DNA of 43,392 bases from UA16 sp965661575 (GTDB lineage: Bacteria > Bacteroidota > Bacteroidia > Flavobacteriales_D > Sanyastnellaceae). The DNA lies in NCBI GenBank assembly GCA_965661575.1, contig CBFIEJ010000018.1, positions 1 through 43,392 on the forward strand, read 5' to 3'. Positions 17,032 to 25,465 of this stretch are shown piece after piece (positions within the stretch are counted from its first letter, which is position 1; every line of letters starts with the position of its first letter). A model generated the notes under the pieces. That model was not told the origin of the DNA, did not search any database, and worked only from the letters and a program-made list of their open reading frames with translations. Both the position numbers and the translations under genes were made by a program.

Positions 17032-17301
17032 TTATGCGATTTCGGCTTGCTTCCACGGGGCAAACGCCAGCTGTTCTCTTCCCTTTTTCGTGAGGGTGTA
17101 ACCATTTTTATTCTGCAGCATGCCATCCAAATACAAATTGGTGATGCGTTCACCAATTCTTGCCTGGCCTACGCTCAAGTCTGTGTCCGCTTCGATGCGC
17201 TTCCAAAAGTTTCTTTCCAAAACTGCGAGGCGAATGTGGGACTGCTGCTCTTGTTTGTATGTGTGGATGATGTCTAGGATCATATAATCGTACTTGTCCA
17301 T
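17032..17301 (-). CDS. Small winged-helix-like protein, function unknown
   Basis: 89 residues, mostly helical, with a hydrophobic helix at the start (YDYMILDIIHTY), a central helix pair (VGQARIGERITNLYLDGML) and the closing NGYTLTKKGREQLAF, which resembles the wing and last helix of PadR/MarR-like winged-helix domains. This suggests DNA binding but no family motif is complete. It ends 43 nt from the bidirectional terminator. An alternative start at the internal ATG seven codons in cannot be excluded. It is divergent from a doubtful 41-residue gene 26 nt away. Confidence 0.6.
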   Translation of the reverse strand: MDKYDYMILDIIHTYKQEQQSHIRLAVLERNFWKRIEADTDLSVGQARIGERITNLYLDGMLQNKNGYTLTKKGREQLAFAPWKQAEIA

Positions 17302-17327
17302 TGGTGGGTGGTTGTAGAGGTTAGGTT

Positions 17328-17453
17328 ATGCACAGCCGAATGGCCTACGTCTGCAAAGTAGCAGGCGGCAACTACAAACGCACTTACTACGTCAAGGGAA
17401 ATATGAACGAATTGTTAACGACTCTCAGAAACATGTTGATGACTTGTGAATAG
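17328..17453 (+). CDS. Possible very small protein, 41 residues
   Basis: An ATG at 17328 opens a frame ending TAG at 17451-17453. The predicted product has a beta-like basic stretch (MAYVCKVAGGNYKRTYYVKG) and a helical end (MNELLTTLRNMLMTCE). The sequence looks protein-like but has no family match I know, no clear promoter and no terminator. Nothing else explains the 215-nt gap 17302-17516. Weak call. Confidence 0.3.
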   Translation: MHSRMAYVCKVAGGNYKRTYYVKGNMNELLTTLRNMLMTCE

Positions 17454-17516
17454 CGCAGATGGTGTGATTCTAACGCTTTGGAAATCTATGAAGTACAAGA
17501 TGCGATGGCATCAATT

Positions 17517-18218
17517 CTAATCAGTGACCTGTGAGCTCCAATTGCCGCGAATTGTTTTTCCATTGTTCAGATGGGACCTCAACAAGGACATGAACTCACT
17601 GCGTTGGATTTCGATTGCCCCGAGACTTTTTAGGTGATCATTTTGAATCTGGCAATCAATCGGGCCAAATTGATTCCTTTTTGCCCATTCGATGAGATGG
17701 ATAAAAGCAATTTTAGAGGCATTGCTCTCGTCAGAGTACATGCTCTCTCCGAAAAACATGTGTCCGATGGAGACTCCATAAAGTCCTCCAACGAGCTTTC
17801 CTTTACGCCAGGTTTCAAATGAATGGGCCAATCCCAATTCATGAAGCCTCAGATAAGCGCTGATGATTTCTTCAGAGATCCATGTTCCCTCACCGTCTTT
17901 TCTCAATTTCCCGCAATTGCGAACAACCTCTTCAAATTGGGTGTCGATTTTAACCTCAAAGTCCTGTCGGTTGAGCACATTGCGCATGCTCTTCGAGATT
18001 TTGAGGTCCTCAAGCCGAAGAATGCATCGTTTTTCAGGAGCCCACCACAGGATGGGGTCATTTTCACCGTACCAAGGAAAGATGCCACCTTCGTAAGCGG
18101 CGATGAGGCGCGCCTCGCTCAGATCGCCACCTACAGCAAGCAGTCCTTCCCAGGATTCGTGCAAGGGAGGGAAGCCGATGGTGCCATCCAACATGGCTAT
18201 TCGCGGTTGTTCAGTCAT
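17517..18218 (-). CDS. aat: Leucyl/phenylalanyl-tRNA-protein transferase
   Basis: Adds Leu or Phe from aminoacyl-tRNA to proteins with N-terminal Arg or Lys, marking them for ClpSAP degradation (N-degron pathway). The 233-residue protein shows the family's opening FPPLHESWEGLLAVGGDLS, GIFPWY at 46-51, the WWAPEKRCIL block, the EGTWISEEIISAYLRLHELG loop, and the LVGGLYGVSIGHMFFGESM core. Length and all blocks are normal. The ATG at 18218 is kept; a second ATG lies eight codons in. A near-consensus TATCTTGG box lies 28 bp upstream on the minus strand. Confidence 0.95.
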   Translation of the reverse strand: MTEQPRIAMLDGTIGFPPLHESWEGLLAVGGDLSEARLIAAYEGGIFPWYGENDPILWWAPEKRCILRLEDLKISKSMRNVLNRQDFEVKIDTQFEEVVRNCGKLRKDGEGTWISEEIISAYLRLHELGLAHSFETWRKGKLVGGLYGVSIGHMFFGESMYSDESNASKIAFIHLIEWAKRNQFGPIDCQIQNDHLKSLGAIEIQRSEFMSLLRSHLNNGKTIRGNWSSQVTD

Positions 18219-18277
18219 CTTTCAAGTTCTTGAGCCAAGATAGCAGTTCCGCACAGATTATGTCCCATTTTTATGGC

Positions 18278-18955
18278 ATGATTGAGCAATGTCCTAGATT
18301 CATTCAATCGTTGTCGAAAAGCATCGAAAATGACGGCATTTCCTTCGGTAGAATGGCGGATGATTCCATGCCTTTTCAACGTCCAACAAGTGCCGATGCC
18401 ATCTCGCAAGGTGCAAGTGTTCGACATGCATCAGTTCTGTTGGTGTTGGTCCCACAAAACGGACAATGGTGCCTTGTCTTGATGAAACGTCCAGAATATC
18501 CTGGGGTTCACAGCGGGCAAATATCAATCCCGGGTGGTGAATTTGAGTCGACGGATGCCGACGCCAGAGAAACGGCACTGCGTGAGTTTGATGAAGAGAT
18601 GGGAGTCGCACTGAAGCGCGGCGATGTGTTTGCCCAACTGACGGAGCGTTTTATTCCACCAAGTCAATTCATCGTCACGCCATTTCTTGGTTTTTTGCCG
18701 CGCATGCCAGAGTGGAATCTTGATCAAGAGGAAGTGGCTGATGTACTCATTGTTCCCGTAGCGCATCTCTTGCCATCTGAAGCGCTCAAAATGACCGAAA
18801 TTAGCTTGTCCAACGGTTCATCAATTTCGCTTCCTGCCTATCACCACGAGGGCCACATCATATGGGGTGCCACAGCCATCATGCTCACTGAATTTGTTGC
18901 GGCGTGGAAAGGTACTTTTTCTAACCCCGATGCAGCAACCTCTTTCTCTGTGTGA
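18278..18955 (+). CDS. Nudix hydrolase, CoA pyrophosphatase (NudL)-like
   Basis: About 225 residues. The CoA-diphosphatase signature PGVHSGQISIPGGEFE is followed by the Nudix box ETALREFDEEMGV with its metal-binding glutamates. Family members cleave CoA or acyl-CoA to 4'-phosphopantetheine and 3',5'-ADP. The C-terminal half (VADVLIVPVAHLL, YHHEGHIIWGATA) also matches. The start at 18278 (MIEQCPRFIQSL) gives the usual N-terminal length; in-frame TTG at 18230 and ATG at 18260 are possible but would crowd the divergent aat start at 18218. Confidence 0.85.
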   Translation: MIEQCPRFIQSLSKSIENDGISFGRMADDSMPFQRPTSADAISQGASVRHASVLLVLVPQNGQWCLVLMKRPEYPGVHSGQISIPGGEFESTDADARETALREFDEEMGVALKRGDVFAQLTERFIPPSQFIVTPFLGFLPRMPEWNLDQEEVADVLIVPVAHLLPSEALKMTEISLSNGSSISLPAYHHEGHIIWGATAIMLTEFVAAWKGTFSNPDAATSFSV

Positions 18956-18973
18956 TTCCTCTTTGAAGTGCTG

Positions 18974-18981
18974 TACTTTTG
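18974..18981 (+). promoter_or_regulatory. -7 box TACTTTTG for the helical-repeat gene
   Basis: Exact TAnnTTTG match 4 nt before the ATG at 18986 (spacer CAGC). Because it lies inside the longer upstream frame it also shows that 18986 is the true start. Confidence 0.55.
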
Positions 18982-18985
18982 CAGC

Positions 18986-19492
18986 ATGAATTCTACAGCA
19001 CACTTGATTTCAGGCAGTGAAGAAGAGGCCCTGCACGCATTAGAAGTCGCAAAGGAAAGTGGAAACATCCAGTGGGTTCGCCCCATGCTAGAGGCTTTTC
19101 GTGACCGCCCCGAAGAACGTTTGCGAACAGAAATTGGTTCAATGCTGGGAGCTCTCAAGGTTTCAGAGGGAGCGGAGGTAATGGGAGATGCCCTTGAAGA
19201 TCCGGAATTTGCTGAAGTGCACGCAGATATCATCGGCTTTTTGTGGAGCTGCGGATTTCAATCGGAAAATCAATTGCGTTCTGTTGTGAATTGCGCTGCC
19301 GATGGCGATTTTGTGTGTGCCATGGAGGCACTGACCTGGATTGAGGAATTGGAATCGGTTACGGATGAAAATGCCCTTTGGGACGCTTTGTTAATCATCC
19401 GAGGTATTGTAGAAGAAGGTCGTTCAGACGGAACCCAGCCCCTGTTTGAGGCGATGCACAAGGCTCTCAGCGCGCTCGAAAGGACGCAATAG
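18986..19492 (+). CDS. HEAT-like helical repeat protein, function unknown
   Basis: 168 acidic residues, almost all helical, with no signal peptide and no membrane segment. Helix pairs such as EEEALHALEVAKESGNIQWV, RTEIGSMLGALKVSEGAEVM and HADIIGFLWSCGF are spaced like HEAT or armadillo repeats, which make scaffold or protein-binding surfaces. No catalytic motif is seen. Start chosen at 18986, because a consensus -7 box ends 4 nt before it. It converges on the carboxylase gene with 16 nt between the stops. Confidence 0.75.
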   Translation: MNSTAHLISGSEEEALHALEVAKESGNIQWVRPMLEAFRDRPEERLRTEIGSMLGALKVSEGAEVMGDALEDPEFAEVHADIIGFLWSCGFQSENQLRSVVNCAADGDFVCAMEALTWIEELESVTDENALWDALLIIRGIVEEGRSDGTQPLFEAMHKALSALERTQ

Positions 19493-19508
19493 CCAACTGT
19501 CTTTTGCC

Positions 19509-21152
19509 TCAGGTTTGAATGACACCAGTGCGAAATGCTTCTACGGGTGCATGGCTAGCCATCGCGATGCCGCTGCTGATCCAGTGGCGTGTATCCTCAG
19601 GGTCAATGATTGCATCTACCCAAAGTCTAGCGGCTGCATAAACGGGTGAGGTTTGGTGCTCATACTTTTCAGCTAGGGTGTCAAAAAGCTCCTTTTGCTC
19701 GGATTCGTCAGGCTTCTCACCTTTCTTTTTGAGCCGTGCTATTTCAATTTGTTGCAAAACTTTAGCGGCTTGTTCACCTCCCATAACAGCGAGTTTAGCA
19801 GAAGGCCATGCTACGATCAGTCGTGGATCATATGCTTTGCCACACATGGCGTAATTGCCGGCTCCGTAGCTGTTGCCAACGATTACGGTGAACTTCGGGA
19901 CGGTGGAATTTGCTACGGCATTGACCATTTTAGCACCATCTTTAATGATGCCACCGTGTTCGCTGCGTGAGCCCACCATGAAGCCTGTTACATCCTGTAA
20001 AAAGACCAATGGAATTCCCTTTTGATTGCAATTCATGATGAATCGCGCAGACTTGTCTGCGCTGTCTGAATAGATGACCCCTCCAAATTGCATTCCATCT
20101 GTCTTGGACTTGACTAATTTTCGTTGATTGGCAACGATGCCTACACTCCAGCCTTCAATCCGAGCGTAGCCGGTGATGATGGTCTTTCCGTATTCTTTTT
20201 TGTATTCGGTGAAGGAATCGGCATCAACGAGCGATGCGATTAAATCATGGGTAGCATAAGGTTGATTTCGCTCACTTGGCAGCACACTACAAATACCAGG
20301 TCCATTGGGTGCGTTTGGGTTTTCGCGGCTAAACCCGGCGGGGTTCACTTCAATGCTTTGATGACCAATGAGTTTACGAATGGTTTGAAGAGCTTCTTCG
20401 TCGTTTTTGCATTTATAATCGGTTACGCCACTGATTTCACTGTGTGTGTCTGCGCCACCAAGCGTTTCGTTGTCAATGTCTTCGCCAATGGCGGCTCGAA
20501 CTAAGAAACTGCCAGCCAGAAAGATGGATCCCGTGCCCTCCACGATCAGTGCTTCGTCGCTCATGATGGGCAGATAGGCTCCACCGGCGACACATGAGCC
20601 CATGACTGCAGCAATTTGTGGAATTCCCATGGCACTCATCTTTGCGTTGTTTCGAAACATTCTGCCAAAGTGTTCTTTATCAGGGAAGATTTCGTCTTGC
20701 ATCGGCAAGAAAACTCCCGCACTGTCGACCAAGTAAATGATTGGAATGTGATTTTCCATCGCGATTTCTTGAGCCCGAAGATTTTTCTTACCGGTAATTG
20801 GAAACCAAGCTCCGGCCTTCACAGTGGCATCGTTTGCAACGGCGATCACGGTTTTTCCGGCGACTTGTCCAATTTGAATTACGACCCCACCCGCGGGGCA
20901 TCCGCCATGCTCTTGGTACATTTCCTCACCGGCCAATCCCCCGATTTCGATGGGACGTGATCCGGGATCAAAAAGTAGCTCGAGTCGCTCACGTGCGGTC
21001 TTTTTCCCTTTGGCGTGCTCCTTGTCGATGCGTTTTTGTCCTCCGCCTTTTGCAGCAATTTGAATGCGGTCTCGAATGGGAGTCCATAGCAATCGCATGG
21101 CGTCTTCGTTCCGGTTGGCTTCGATGGATTGAGAAGATTGATTGTTCTGCAT
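19509..21152 (-). CDS. Acyl-CoA carboxylase carboxyltransferase (beta) subunit, methylcrotonyl-CoA type
   Basis: 547-residue biotin-dependent carboxyltransferase. GGGQKRIDKEHAKGKKTARERL opens it (shown in part: KGKKTARERLELLFDPGS), followed by MGSCVAGGAYLPIMSDEALI (oxyanion region, acyl-CoA side) and the carboxybiotin-side block VGNSYGAGNYAMCGKAYDPR. Length and the long first domain best fit 3-methylcrotonyl-CoA carboxylase beta (leucine degradation), but propionyl- or geranyl-CoA enzymes are close relatives. The biotin-carrying alpha subunit is not adjacent, so specificity is open. A one-mismatch promoter box TAACTTTA lies 4 nt before the ATG on the minus strand. Confidence 0.88.
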   Translation of the reverse strand: MQNNQSSQSIEANRNEDAMRLLWTPIRDRIQIAAKGGGQKRIDKEHAKGKKTARERLELLFDPGSRPIEIGGLAGEEMYQEHGGCPAGGVVIQIGQVAGKTVIAVANDATVKAGAWFPITGKKNLRAQEIAMENHIPIIYLVDSAGVFLPMQDEIFPDKEHFGRMFRNNAKMSAMGIPQIAAVMGSCVAGGAYLPIMSDEALIVEGTGSIFLAGSFLVRAAIGEDIDNETLGGADTHSEISGVTDYKCKNDEEALQTIRKLIGHQSIEVNPAGFSRENPNAPNGPGICSVLPSERNQPYATHDLIASLVDADSFTEYKKEYGKTIITGYARIEGWSVGIVANQRKLVKSKTDGMQFGGVIYSDSADKSARFIMNCNQKGIPLVFLQDVTGFMVGSRSEHGGIIKDGAKMVNAVANSTVPKFTVIVGNSYGAGNYAMCGKAYDPRLIVAWPSAKLAVMGGEQAAKVLQQIEIARLKKKGEKPDESEQKELFDTLAEKYEHQTSPVYAAARLWVDAIIDPEDTRHWISSGIAMASHAPVEAFRTGVIQT

Positions 21153-21174
21153 GTGGTAAAGTTAAGCGGAGCGG

Positions 21175-21182
21175 TACCTTTG
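21175..21182 (+). promoter_or_regulatory. -7 box TACCTTTG for the importer operon
   Basis: Exact TAnnTTTG match, 13 nt before the ATG at 21196 of the substrate-binding protein gene. It lies back-to-back with the minus-strand carboxylase promoter in a 43-nt intergenic space, so there is no room for a cobalamin riboswitch. Confidence 0.5.
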
Positions 21183-21195
21183 TTGCATCGTGTAT

Positions 21196-22407
21196 ATGCA
21201 GTTCATTTTACGAAGTCCCGCGGTTGTTGTTGCATTGACCGTTGTTTTGGCATTGTTGTCGGGTTGTCAGTTTCCTCAGGATACTCCCGAGAGCGGGTGC
21301 GAATCGTCGTTTGACTACATGTTGCCGAAAGTGGCACAAGGGTTTCGCTGGAAAATTTTAGCATCTGATTCAAGATCAGAGCGTATTTCTGCCTTGGAAA
21401 TCTATGATGTTGAGTTTGAAGAAATCGCGACCACGGTCTACCGTGATTCCGTTGCTTTCGGTTTGGATCCATGTCCAGCCGGTGAGCAAGTTGTATTGAA
21501 CGGTGCTTCGAGTGGATTGGGATGGTCGAAGAATGGTGACGAAAATGGAGGGCTTGCAACCTTGAGCACGACGCATGTCGCTTTGCTCGAGGCCTGGGAT
21601 GATTCATTGGATCACTGGGCTGGAGGTGCGTTTGTCGATTATATCCAGTCGAACCGAGCACATGAGGTTCTGTCTAGAAATGATGCTGTTAACTATGGTG
21701 GTAATCCAGAATGGGATTTGGAAATGTTGATTTCACACCAGCCTTCGGCGCTCTGTATTTATCCATTTGGAAATCCAATCAATGAAGCGAGTTGGTCTTC
21801 CGCAATACCGATTGTCCCTATTTTGGAATACCTCGAACCACACCCGTTGGGTCGAGCCGAGTGGATGAATGCCTTCGGTTGGTTGGTGAACGATTCGGCA
21901 TGGTTGAGATCAAATGCCGTGTTTGAAGTAATCGCTACGAGGTATGACTCGATACGGAACTCGAACACGAACCGCGATGCGTTTCGAGTATTCACAGGAA
22001 GCGTTGAGCATGGTGAATGGCACGCTCCGGGTGGGGACAGTTTCATAGCAACGTTGCTTCGTGATGCAGGGGTTACCTACGTTTTTGGTGATCGAAAGGG
22101 GCGGGAAAATGTGCGGATTCCGTTTGAAGAAATGATTGAAATTGGCACTGAAGCGGAAGCTTGGGGATTGGTGCTTCAGCATGTTGGCGATGTTTTGACG
22201 GTTGAAGGGCTGCTCCAAAAGGATGATCGCAATCGGTTGATTCTTCCCAAATCGAGACGAGTCTTCGTTGCGAACACAACCCAGTGTGATTATTTCGGTT
22301 GGTGGGTTGCAAGGCCTGATGCGATGCTTGAAAATTTGACATGCTTGTTTGGAGAAGCTCCCTGTCTGATGGATTCTGAACCGTGTTTCAAATGGCTTGA
22401 AGAATGA
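21196..22407 (+). CDS. Periplasmic-binding lipoprotein of a BtuF/FecB-type ABC importer
   Basis: 403 residues with a lipoprotein signal (hydrophobic 8-21, lipobox LLSGC, lipid-bearing Cys24). The body has the two-lobe helical-backbone layout of cobalamin/siderophore/haem binding proteins, with DLEMLISHQPSALCIYPFG in lobe one, the IPIVPILEYLEPHPLGRAEWM hinge-side block (shown in part: VPILEYLEPHPLGRAEWM), and GDSFIATLLRDAGVTYVF in lobe two. Start at ATG 21196 rather than the GTG two codons earlier. First gene of a three-gene operon. The ligand (B12, haem or ferric siderophore) cannot be told, and no riboswitch is present. Confidence 0.85.
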   Translation: MQFILRSPAVVVALTVVLALLSGCQFPQDTPESGCESSFDYMLPKVAQGFRWKILASDSRSERISALEIYDVEFEEIATTVYRDSVAFGLDPCPAGEQVVLNGASSGLGWSKNGDENGGLATLSTTHVALLEAWDDSLDHWAGGAFVDYIQSNRAHEVLSRNDAVNYGGNPEWDLEMLISHQPSALCIYPFGNPINEASWSSAIPIVPILEYLEPHPLGRAEWMNAFGWLVNDSAWLRSNAVFEVIATRYDSIRNSNTNRDAFRVFTGSVEHGEWHAPGGDSFIATLLRDAGVTYVFGDRKGRENVRIPFEEMIEIGTEAEAWGLVLQHVGDVLTVEGLLQKDDRNRLILPKSRRVFVANTTQCDYFGWWVARPDAMLENLTCLFGEAPCLMDSEPCFKWLEE

Positions 22408-23390
22408 AGTATCGTCAAGTTATTTGGATGGCTGTTGCAGCCATTTTAATTCTGTCAATCAGCCACGTGATGTGGGGATCAACGAGTTTGGAATGGGGGC
22501 TCCTCGGGACTTGGTTCAGTTCATCTCCGGAGTTGCCTGCTCTTGTTTTTTTCGAGGTCCGACTTCCTCGGGTTTTAATGGCTATTGCTGCTGGGGCGGG
22601 TCTTGGTATTTCGGGTTTGATGATGCAGACCTGGTTTCATAACCCATTGGCAGGGCCATCGGTGCTTGGAGTGACTTCAGGCGCCGGAATGGCTGTGGCG
22701 ATCGTGGTGCTGACGGGAATGGGGGGTGGATGGTTGGCCAATTCGATGGCTGCAAGCGTCGGGAGTTGGCTGGCACTGGGGCTTGTATGGTTGGTTTCAA
22801 ATAGGTTCAGAGGTTTGGCTTCTTTGTTGATTTTTGGGCTCATGTTGAATTATGTTCTTGGTGCCTTGGTGACCGTATTGCAAGCAGAAGCCAGGGAAAA
22901 GGCATTGCAACAGTTTGTTTTTTGGGGCATGGGTACCTTCGGACAAGCCACGTTGTTTATCGCAGGAATTGTGCTCGTGCTCGTTTTAGTTTCGACCGTG
23001 TTGGCATTCAATTGGCACCGGGATCTGGACAAGTGGACGATGGGCGAGATCACAGCGCGTAGCATGGGTGTTGATGAGTCGAGGTTGCGCCGAGTGATCA
23101 TTGTGTTGACCGGATTGCTTGCGGGTTCCATCACCGCGGTTTGTGGTCCCGTTGCATTTCTTGGCCTTGCTACGCCACACTTGGTTAAGCTGCTCACACC
23201 TCATAGAAGTCATCGGCGCTTGATCCCAATGACTGCGCTGGTTGGTGCTCTGCTGGCGTTGGTCGCAGATTGGGGTGTCAAAGGGTTGGGGATATTTGAT
23301 GGAGGATGGCCGCTGAATGCTGTTCTCTCACTGTTGGGAGCGCCCATGGTCGTTTGGGTCCTGATACAACGCAACTTTTCTCACTCATGA
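22404..23390 (+). CDS. FecCD/BtuC-family ABC transporter permease
   Basis: 328 residues with about nine to ten membrane segments. Family blocks are FEVRLPRVLMAIAAGAGLGISG, cut here to RLPRVLMAIAAGAGLGISG, then NPLAGPSVLGVTSGAG, and near the end CGPVAFLGLATPHLVKLL, the coupling region that meets the ATPase. The ATG overlaps the lipoprotein stop as ATGA, so translation is coupled. It forms the membrane channel of the importer with the neighbouring lipoprotein and ATPase. Confidence 0.93.
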   Translation: MKYRQVIWMAVAAILILSISHVMWGSTSLEWGLLGTWFSSSPELPALVFFEVRLPRVLMAIAAGAGLGISGLMMQTWFHNPLAGPSVLGVTSGAGMAVAIVVLTGMGGGWLANSMAASVGSWLALGLVWLVSNRFRGLASLLIFGLMLNYVLGALVTVLQAEAREKALQQFVFWGMGTFGQATLFIAGIVLVLVLVSTVLAFNWHRDLDKWTMGEITARSMGVDESRLRRVIIVLTGLLAGSITAVCGPVAFLGLATPHLVKLLTPHRSHRRLIPMTALVGALLALVADWGVKGLGIFDGGWPLNAVLSLLGAPMVVWVLIQRNFSHS

Positions 23391-24088
23391 ATCCACAAAA
23401 TTTAGATGGTGAGGAGCACATGATTCGAGCACGAGGCTTGTCGGTTGGTTATTTTGGTCATCCCAATGTTTTATCGGAATTGTCTTTTGAATGGAGCGGC
23501 AAGGGCATTCATTTAATCATTGGAGCAAATGGCACGGGCAAGAGTACTTTGATCAGAACATTGGCCGGACTTCAGAATCCTACAGCGGGTGAAGTACGTT
23601 GGGACGGAGAAAACGTGGGCTCCATTTCTTCACCGCGTCGGATTTCCAAAATGGCATTTGTTCAGAGTATGCCACCCCGCCAGTCGGAACTAACTGTCGA
23701 TGAGGCACTGGCCTTGAATGAATCAGATCAAGGCAAAGTGCATCACTGGTTGCGAGCTTTTGATTTGATGCAAATGCGTTGCAAATCACTCTGCGACTTG
23801 AGCGATGGCTTGGCACAACGCGTGATGCTCGTGCGGGCTATTCTGCAAAACACACCGTGGATTTTATTGGATGAGCCGACTGCCTTTTTGGATGTTAAAT
23901 CTCGTCAAGTGATGTGGTCGCAGTTATCGGCTTTGGTTGAAGAGGGAAAGCACATCATGGTTGTGAGTCACGATTATCATTTGCTCGAGGGGAACTCTGA
24001 TTTGATCAGTGTTACGGCTATTAAACCCAGCGGATTAATTCCGCTTGAACCTGCGGGATCTTTCGGAGAATGGAATGCGTCCATTTGA
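23387..24088 (+). CDS. ABC importer ATP-binding protein (FecE/BtuD-like)
   Basis: 233 residues. Walker A GANGTGKST is near residue 46, the Q-loop at VQSMPPRQS, the signature is LSDGLAQRV instead of LSGGxxQ, Walker B is WILLDEPTAFLD and the H-loop VVSHDYH. The Gly-to-Asp change in the signature is seen in some real importers but may slow turnover. The ATG at 23387 overlaps the permease stop as ATGA and is preferred over starts further upstream that would lie deep in the permease gene. Drives the importer encoded from 21196. Confidence 0.92.
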   Translation: MNPQNLDGEEHMIRARGLSVGYFGHPNVLSELSFEWSGKGIHLIIGANGTGKSTLIRTLAGLQNPTAGEVRWDGENVGSISSPRRISKMAFVQSMPPRQSELTVDEALALNESDQGKVHHWLRAFDLMQMRCKSLCDLSDGLAQRVMLVRAILQNTPWILLDEPTAFLDVKSRQVMWSQLSALVEEGKHIMVVSHDYHLLEGNSDLISVTAIKPSGLIPLEPAGSFGEWNASI

Positions 24089-24146
24089 GCGAATAAGTTT
24101 AGCAAGTTTGGCATTATCCACGGCGGGAGAAAGGTCACCATAATTG

Positions 24147-24154
24147 TAAATTTG
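24147..24154 (+). promoter_or_regulatory. -7 box TAAATTTG for the metallophosphoesterase
   Basis: Exact TAnnTTTG match, 16 nt before the ATG at 24171, in the 82-nt gap after the importer operon; it suggests a separate transcription unit. Confidence 0.45.
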
Positions 24155-24170
24155 CACCAACATTACGCCC

Positions 24171-25418
24171 ATGCCGTCGATCGCTCGAATGATTTTTTCT
24201 TTTGTCTTCATATCCGCCATCTTGGCGTTCGTTGAATGGCTTTCGTTTCGTCTCCTGAGTCGTCGGTTCAGCGAACGAGCAGAGTGGTATTGGATTCGAA
24301 ATACATGGTTATCACTCGTCGTTTTGATTTGGATCGCTTTTGTGATCAATGGATTTATGTGGCCGACTTGGCGCACAACGCATCCGCGTTTGCTCAGCGT
24401 CATGTCGATTTCATTTTTTGTCATGTTCATTCCCAAGCTGGTGATGGCGGGATTTGAGTTGCTAGAACTCTTTCGGTCAGGTGGGGGAATACTTTTCAAT
24501 CGCATGGCTGGCAGTTCCCGCCCAATATCGCGCGAGTCGTTTTTAACTCAGCTCGGGCTTGGTGCTGCTGGACTGACGTTTGCAAGTTTTTTGTACGGCG
24601 TCACATGGGGCAAATACGCATTCAGAGTGGAGCAAATCAAGGTGCCAATACCCAATTTACCTTCAGCTTTCAATGGCTTCAAAATGGTGCAGATTTCAGA
24701 TGCTCATTTGGGAAGTTTCGTTGACACCCCGCGGCCGGTGCTGGAAGCGCTGGAAGGAATCAATGCACTTAAGCCAGATGTAATCTTGTTTACAGGTGAT
24801 TTGGTCAATACCCATGCGGACGAGGCTGAACCATGGATTGAGGCGTTCAGAGGGTTGCATGCGCCGCTAGGAAAATTTTCAATCATGGGCAACCACGATT
24901 ACGCAGACTACGGTCCTTTTGAGGAGTTCGAGCGAGAAGCAAGCCGCAAGCGCATCAAGGAAATTCACGCGGAAATGGGGTTTCGTTTGTTGTTGAATGA
25001 ACACCATCACTTTGAACGAGAAGGAGAGAGGATTGCCCTGATTGGTGTCGAGAATTGGGGCAAGGGGTTTCGGAGAAGTGGAGATTTGAGCGCCGCAATG
25101 AAAGGAAGTGACGCCGAAGATTTATGCTCCATTTTGATGAGCCACGACCCAACCCATTGGGAAGAGGAAGTGATGAATGGGAAGGCGCCTATTGAGCTTA
25201 CGTTGAGTGGCCATACACATGGTATGCAGTTTGGAATTGAAATCCCATGGTTGGGCATCAAATGGTCGCCGAGTCAATGGCGCTACTCCCGTTGGGCTGG
25301 TCTCTACGAAGAGGCGAGTCAGTTCCTTCACATCAATCGCGGGTTTGGCGTGCTTGGGTTTCATGGACGAGTGGGGATGCCACCAGAAATTACAGTGCTC
25401 GAAATCGAACAGGCATAA
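24171..25418 (+). CDS. Membrane-bound calcineurin-like metallophosphoesterase
   Basis: 415 residues. Three to four N-terminal membrane segments (about 1-150) precede a YkuE-like phosphoesterase domain. Metal-ligand motifs are in order: QISDAHLGS (D-x-H), FTGDLVNTHAD (GD), IMGNHDYADY (GNHD), LMSHDPTHW (H) and LSGHTHGMQFG (GHxH). In relatives such as YkuE or LpxH-like enzymes these act on phosphate esters at the membrane; the substrate here is unknown. It follows the importer operon but has its own promoter box and precedes ettA by 47 nt. Confidence 0.87.
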   Translation: MPSIARMIFSFVFISAILAFVEWLSFRLLSRRFSERAEWYWIRNTWLSLVVLIWIAFVINGFMWPTWRTTHPRLLSVMSISFFVMFIPKLVMAGFELLELFRSGGGILFNRMAGSSRPISRESFLTQLGLGAAGLTFASFLYGVTWGKYAFRVEQIKVPIPNLPSAFNGFKMVQISDAHLGSFVDTPRPVLEALEGINALKPDVILFTGDLVNTHADEAEPWIEAFRGLHAPLGKFSIMGNHDYADYGPFEEFEREASRKRIKEIHAEMGFRLLLNEHHHFEREGERIALIGVENWGKGFRRSGDLSAAMKGSDAEDLCSILMSHDPTHWEEEVMNGKAPIELTLSGHTHGMQFGIEIPWLGIKWSPSQWRYSRWAGLYEEASQFLHINRGFGVLGFHGRVGMPPEITVLEIEQA

Positions 25419-25465
25419 ATTGCTTCGACGTAATATTGCGGGATAAATTCCAGAAAATTAAAATC

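Noticed and set aside
21153..21195. Cobalamin riboswitch before the BtuFCD-like operon
   Set aside because: Only 43 nt separate the divergent start codons, far too short, and no B12-box sequence is present.
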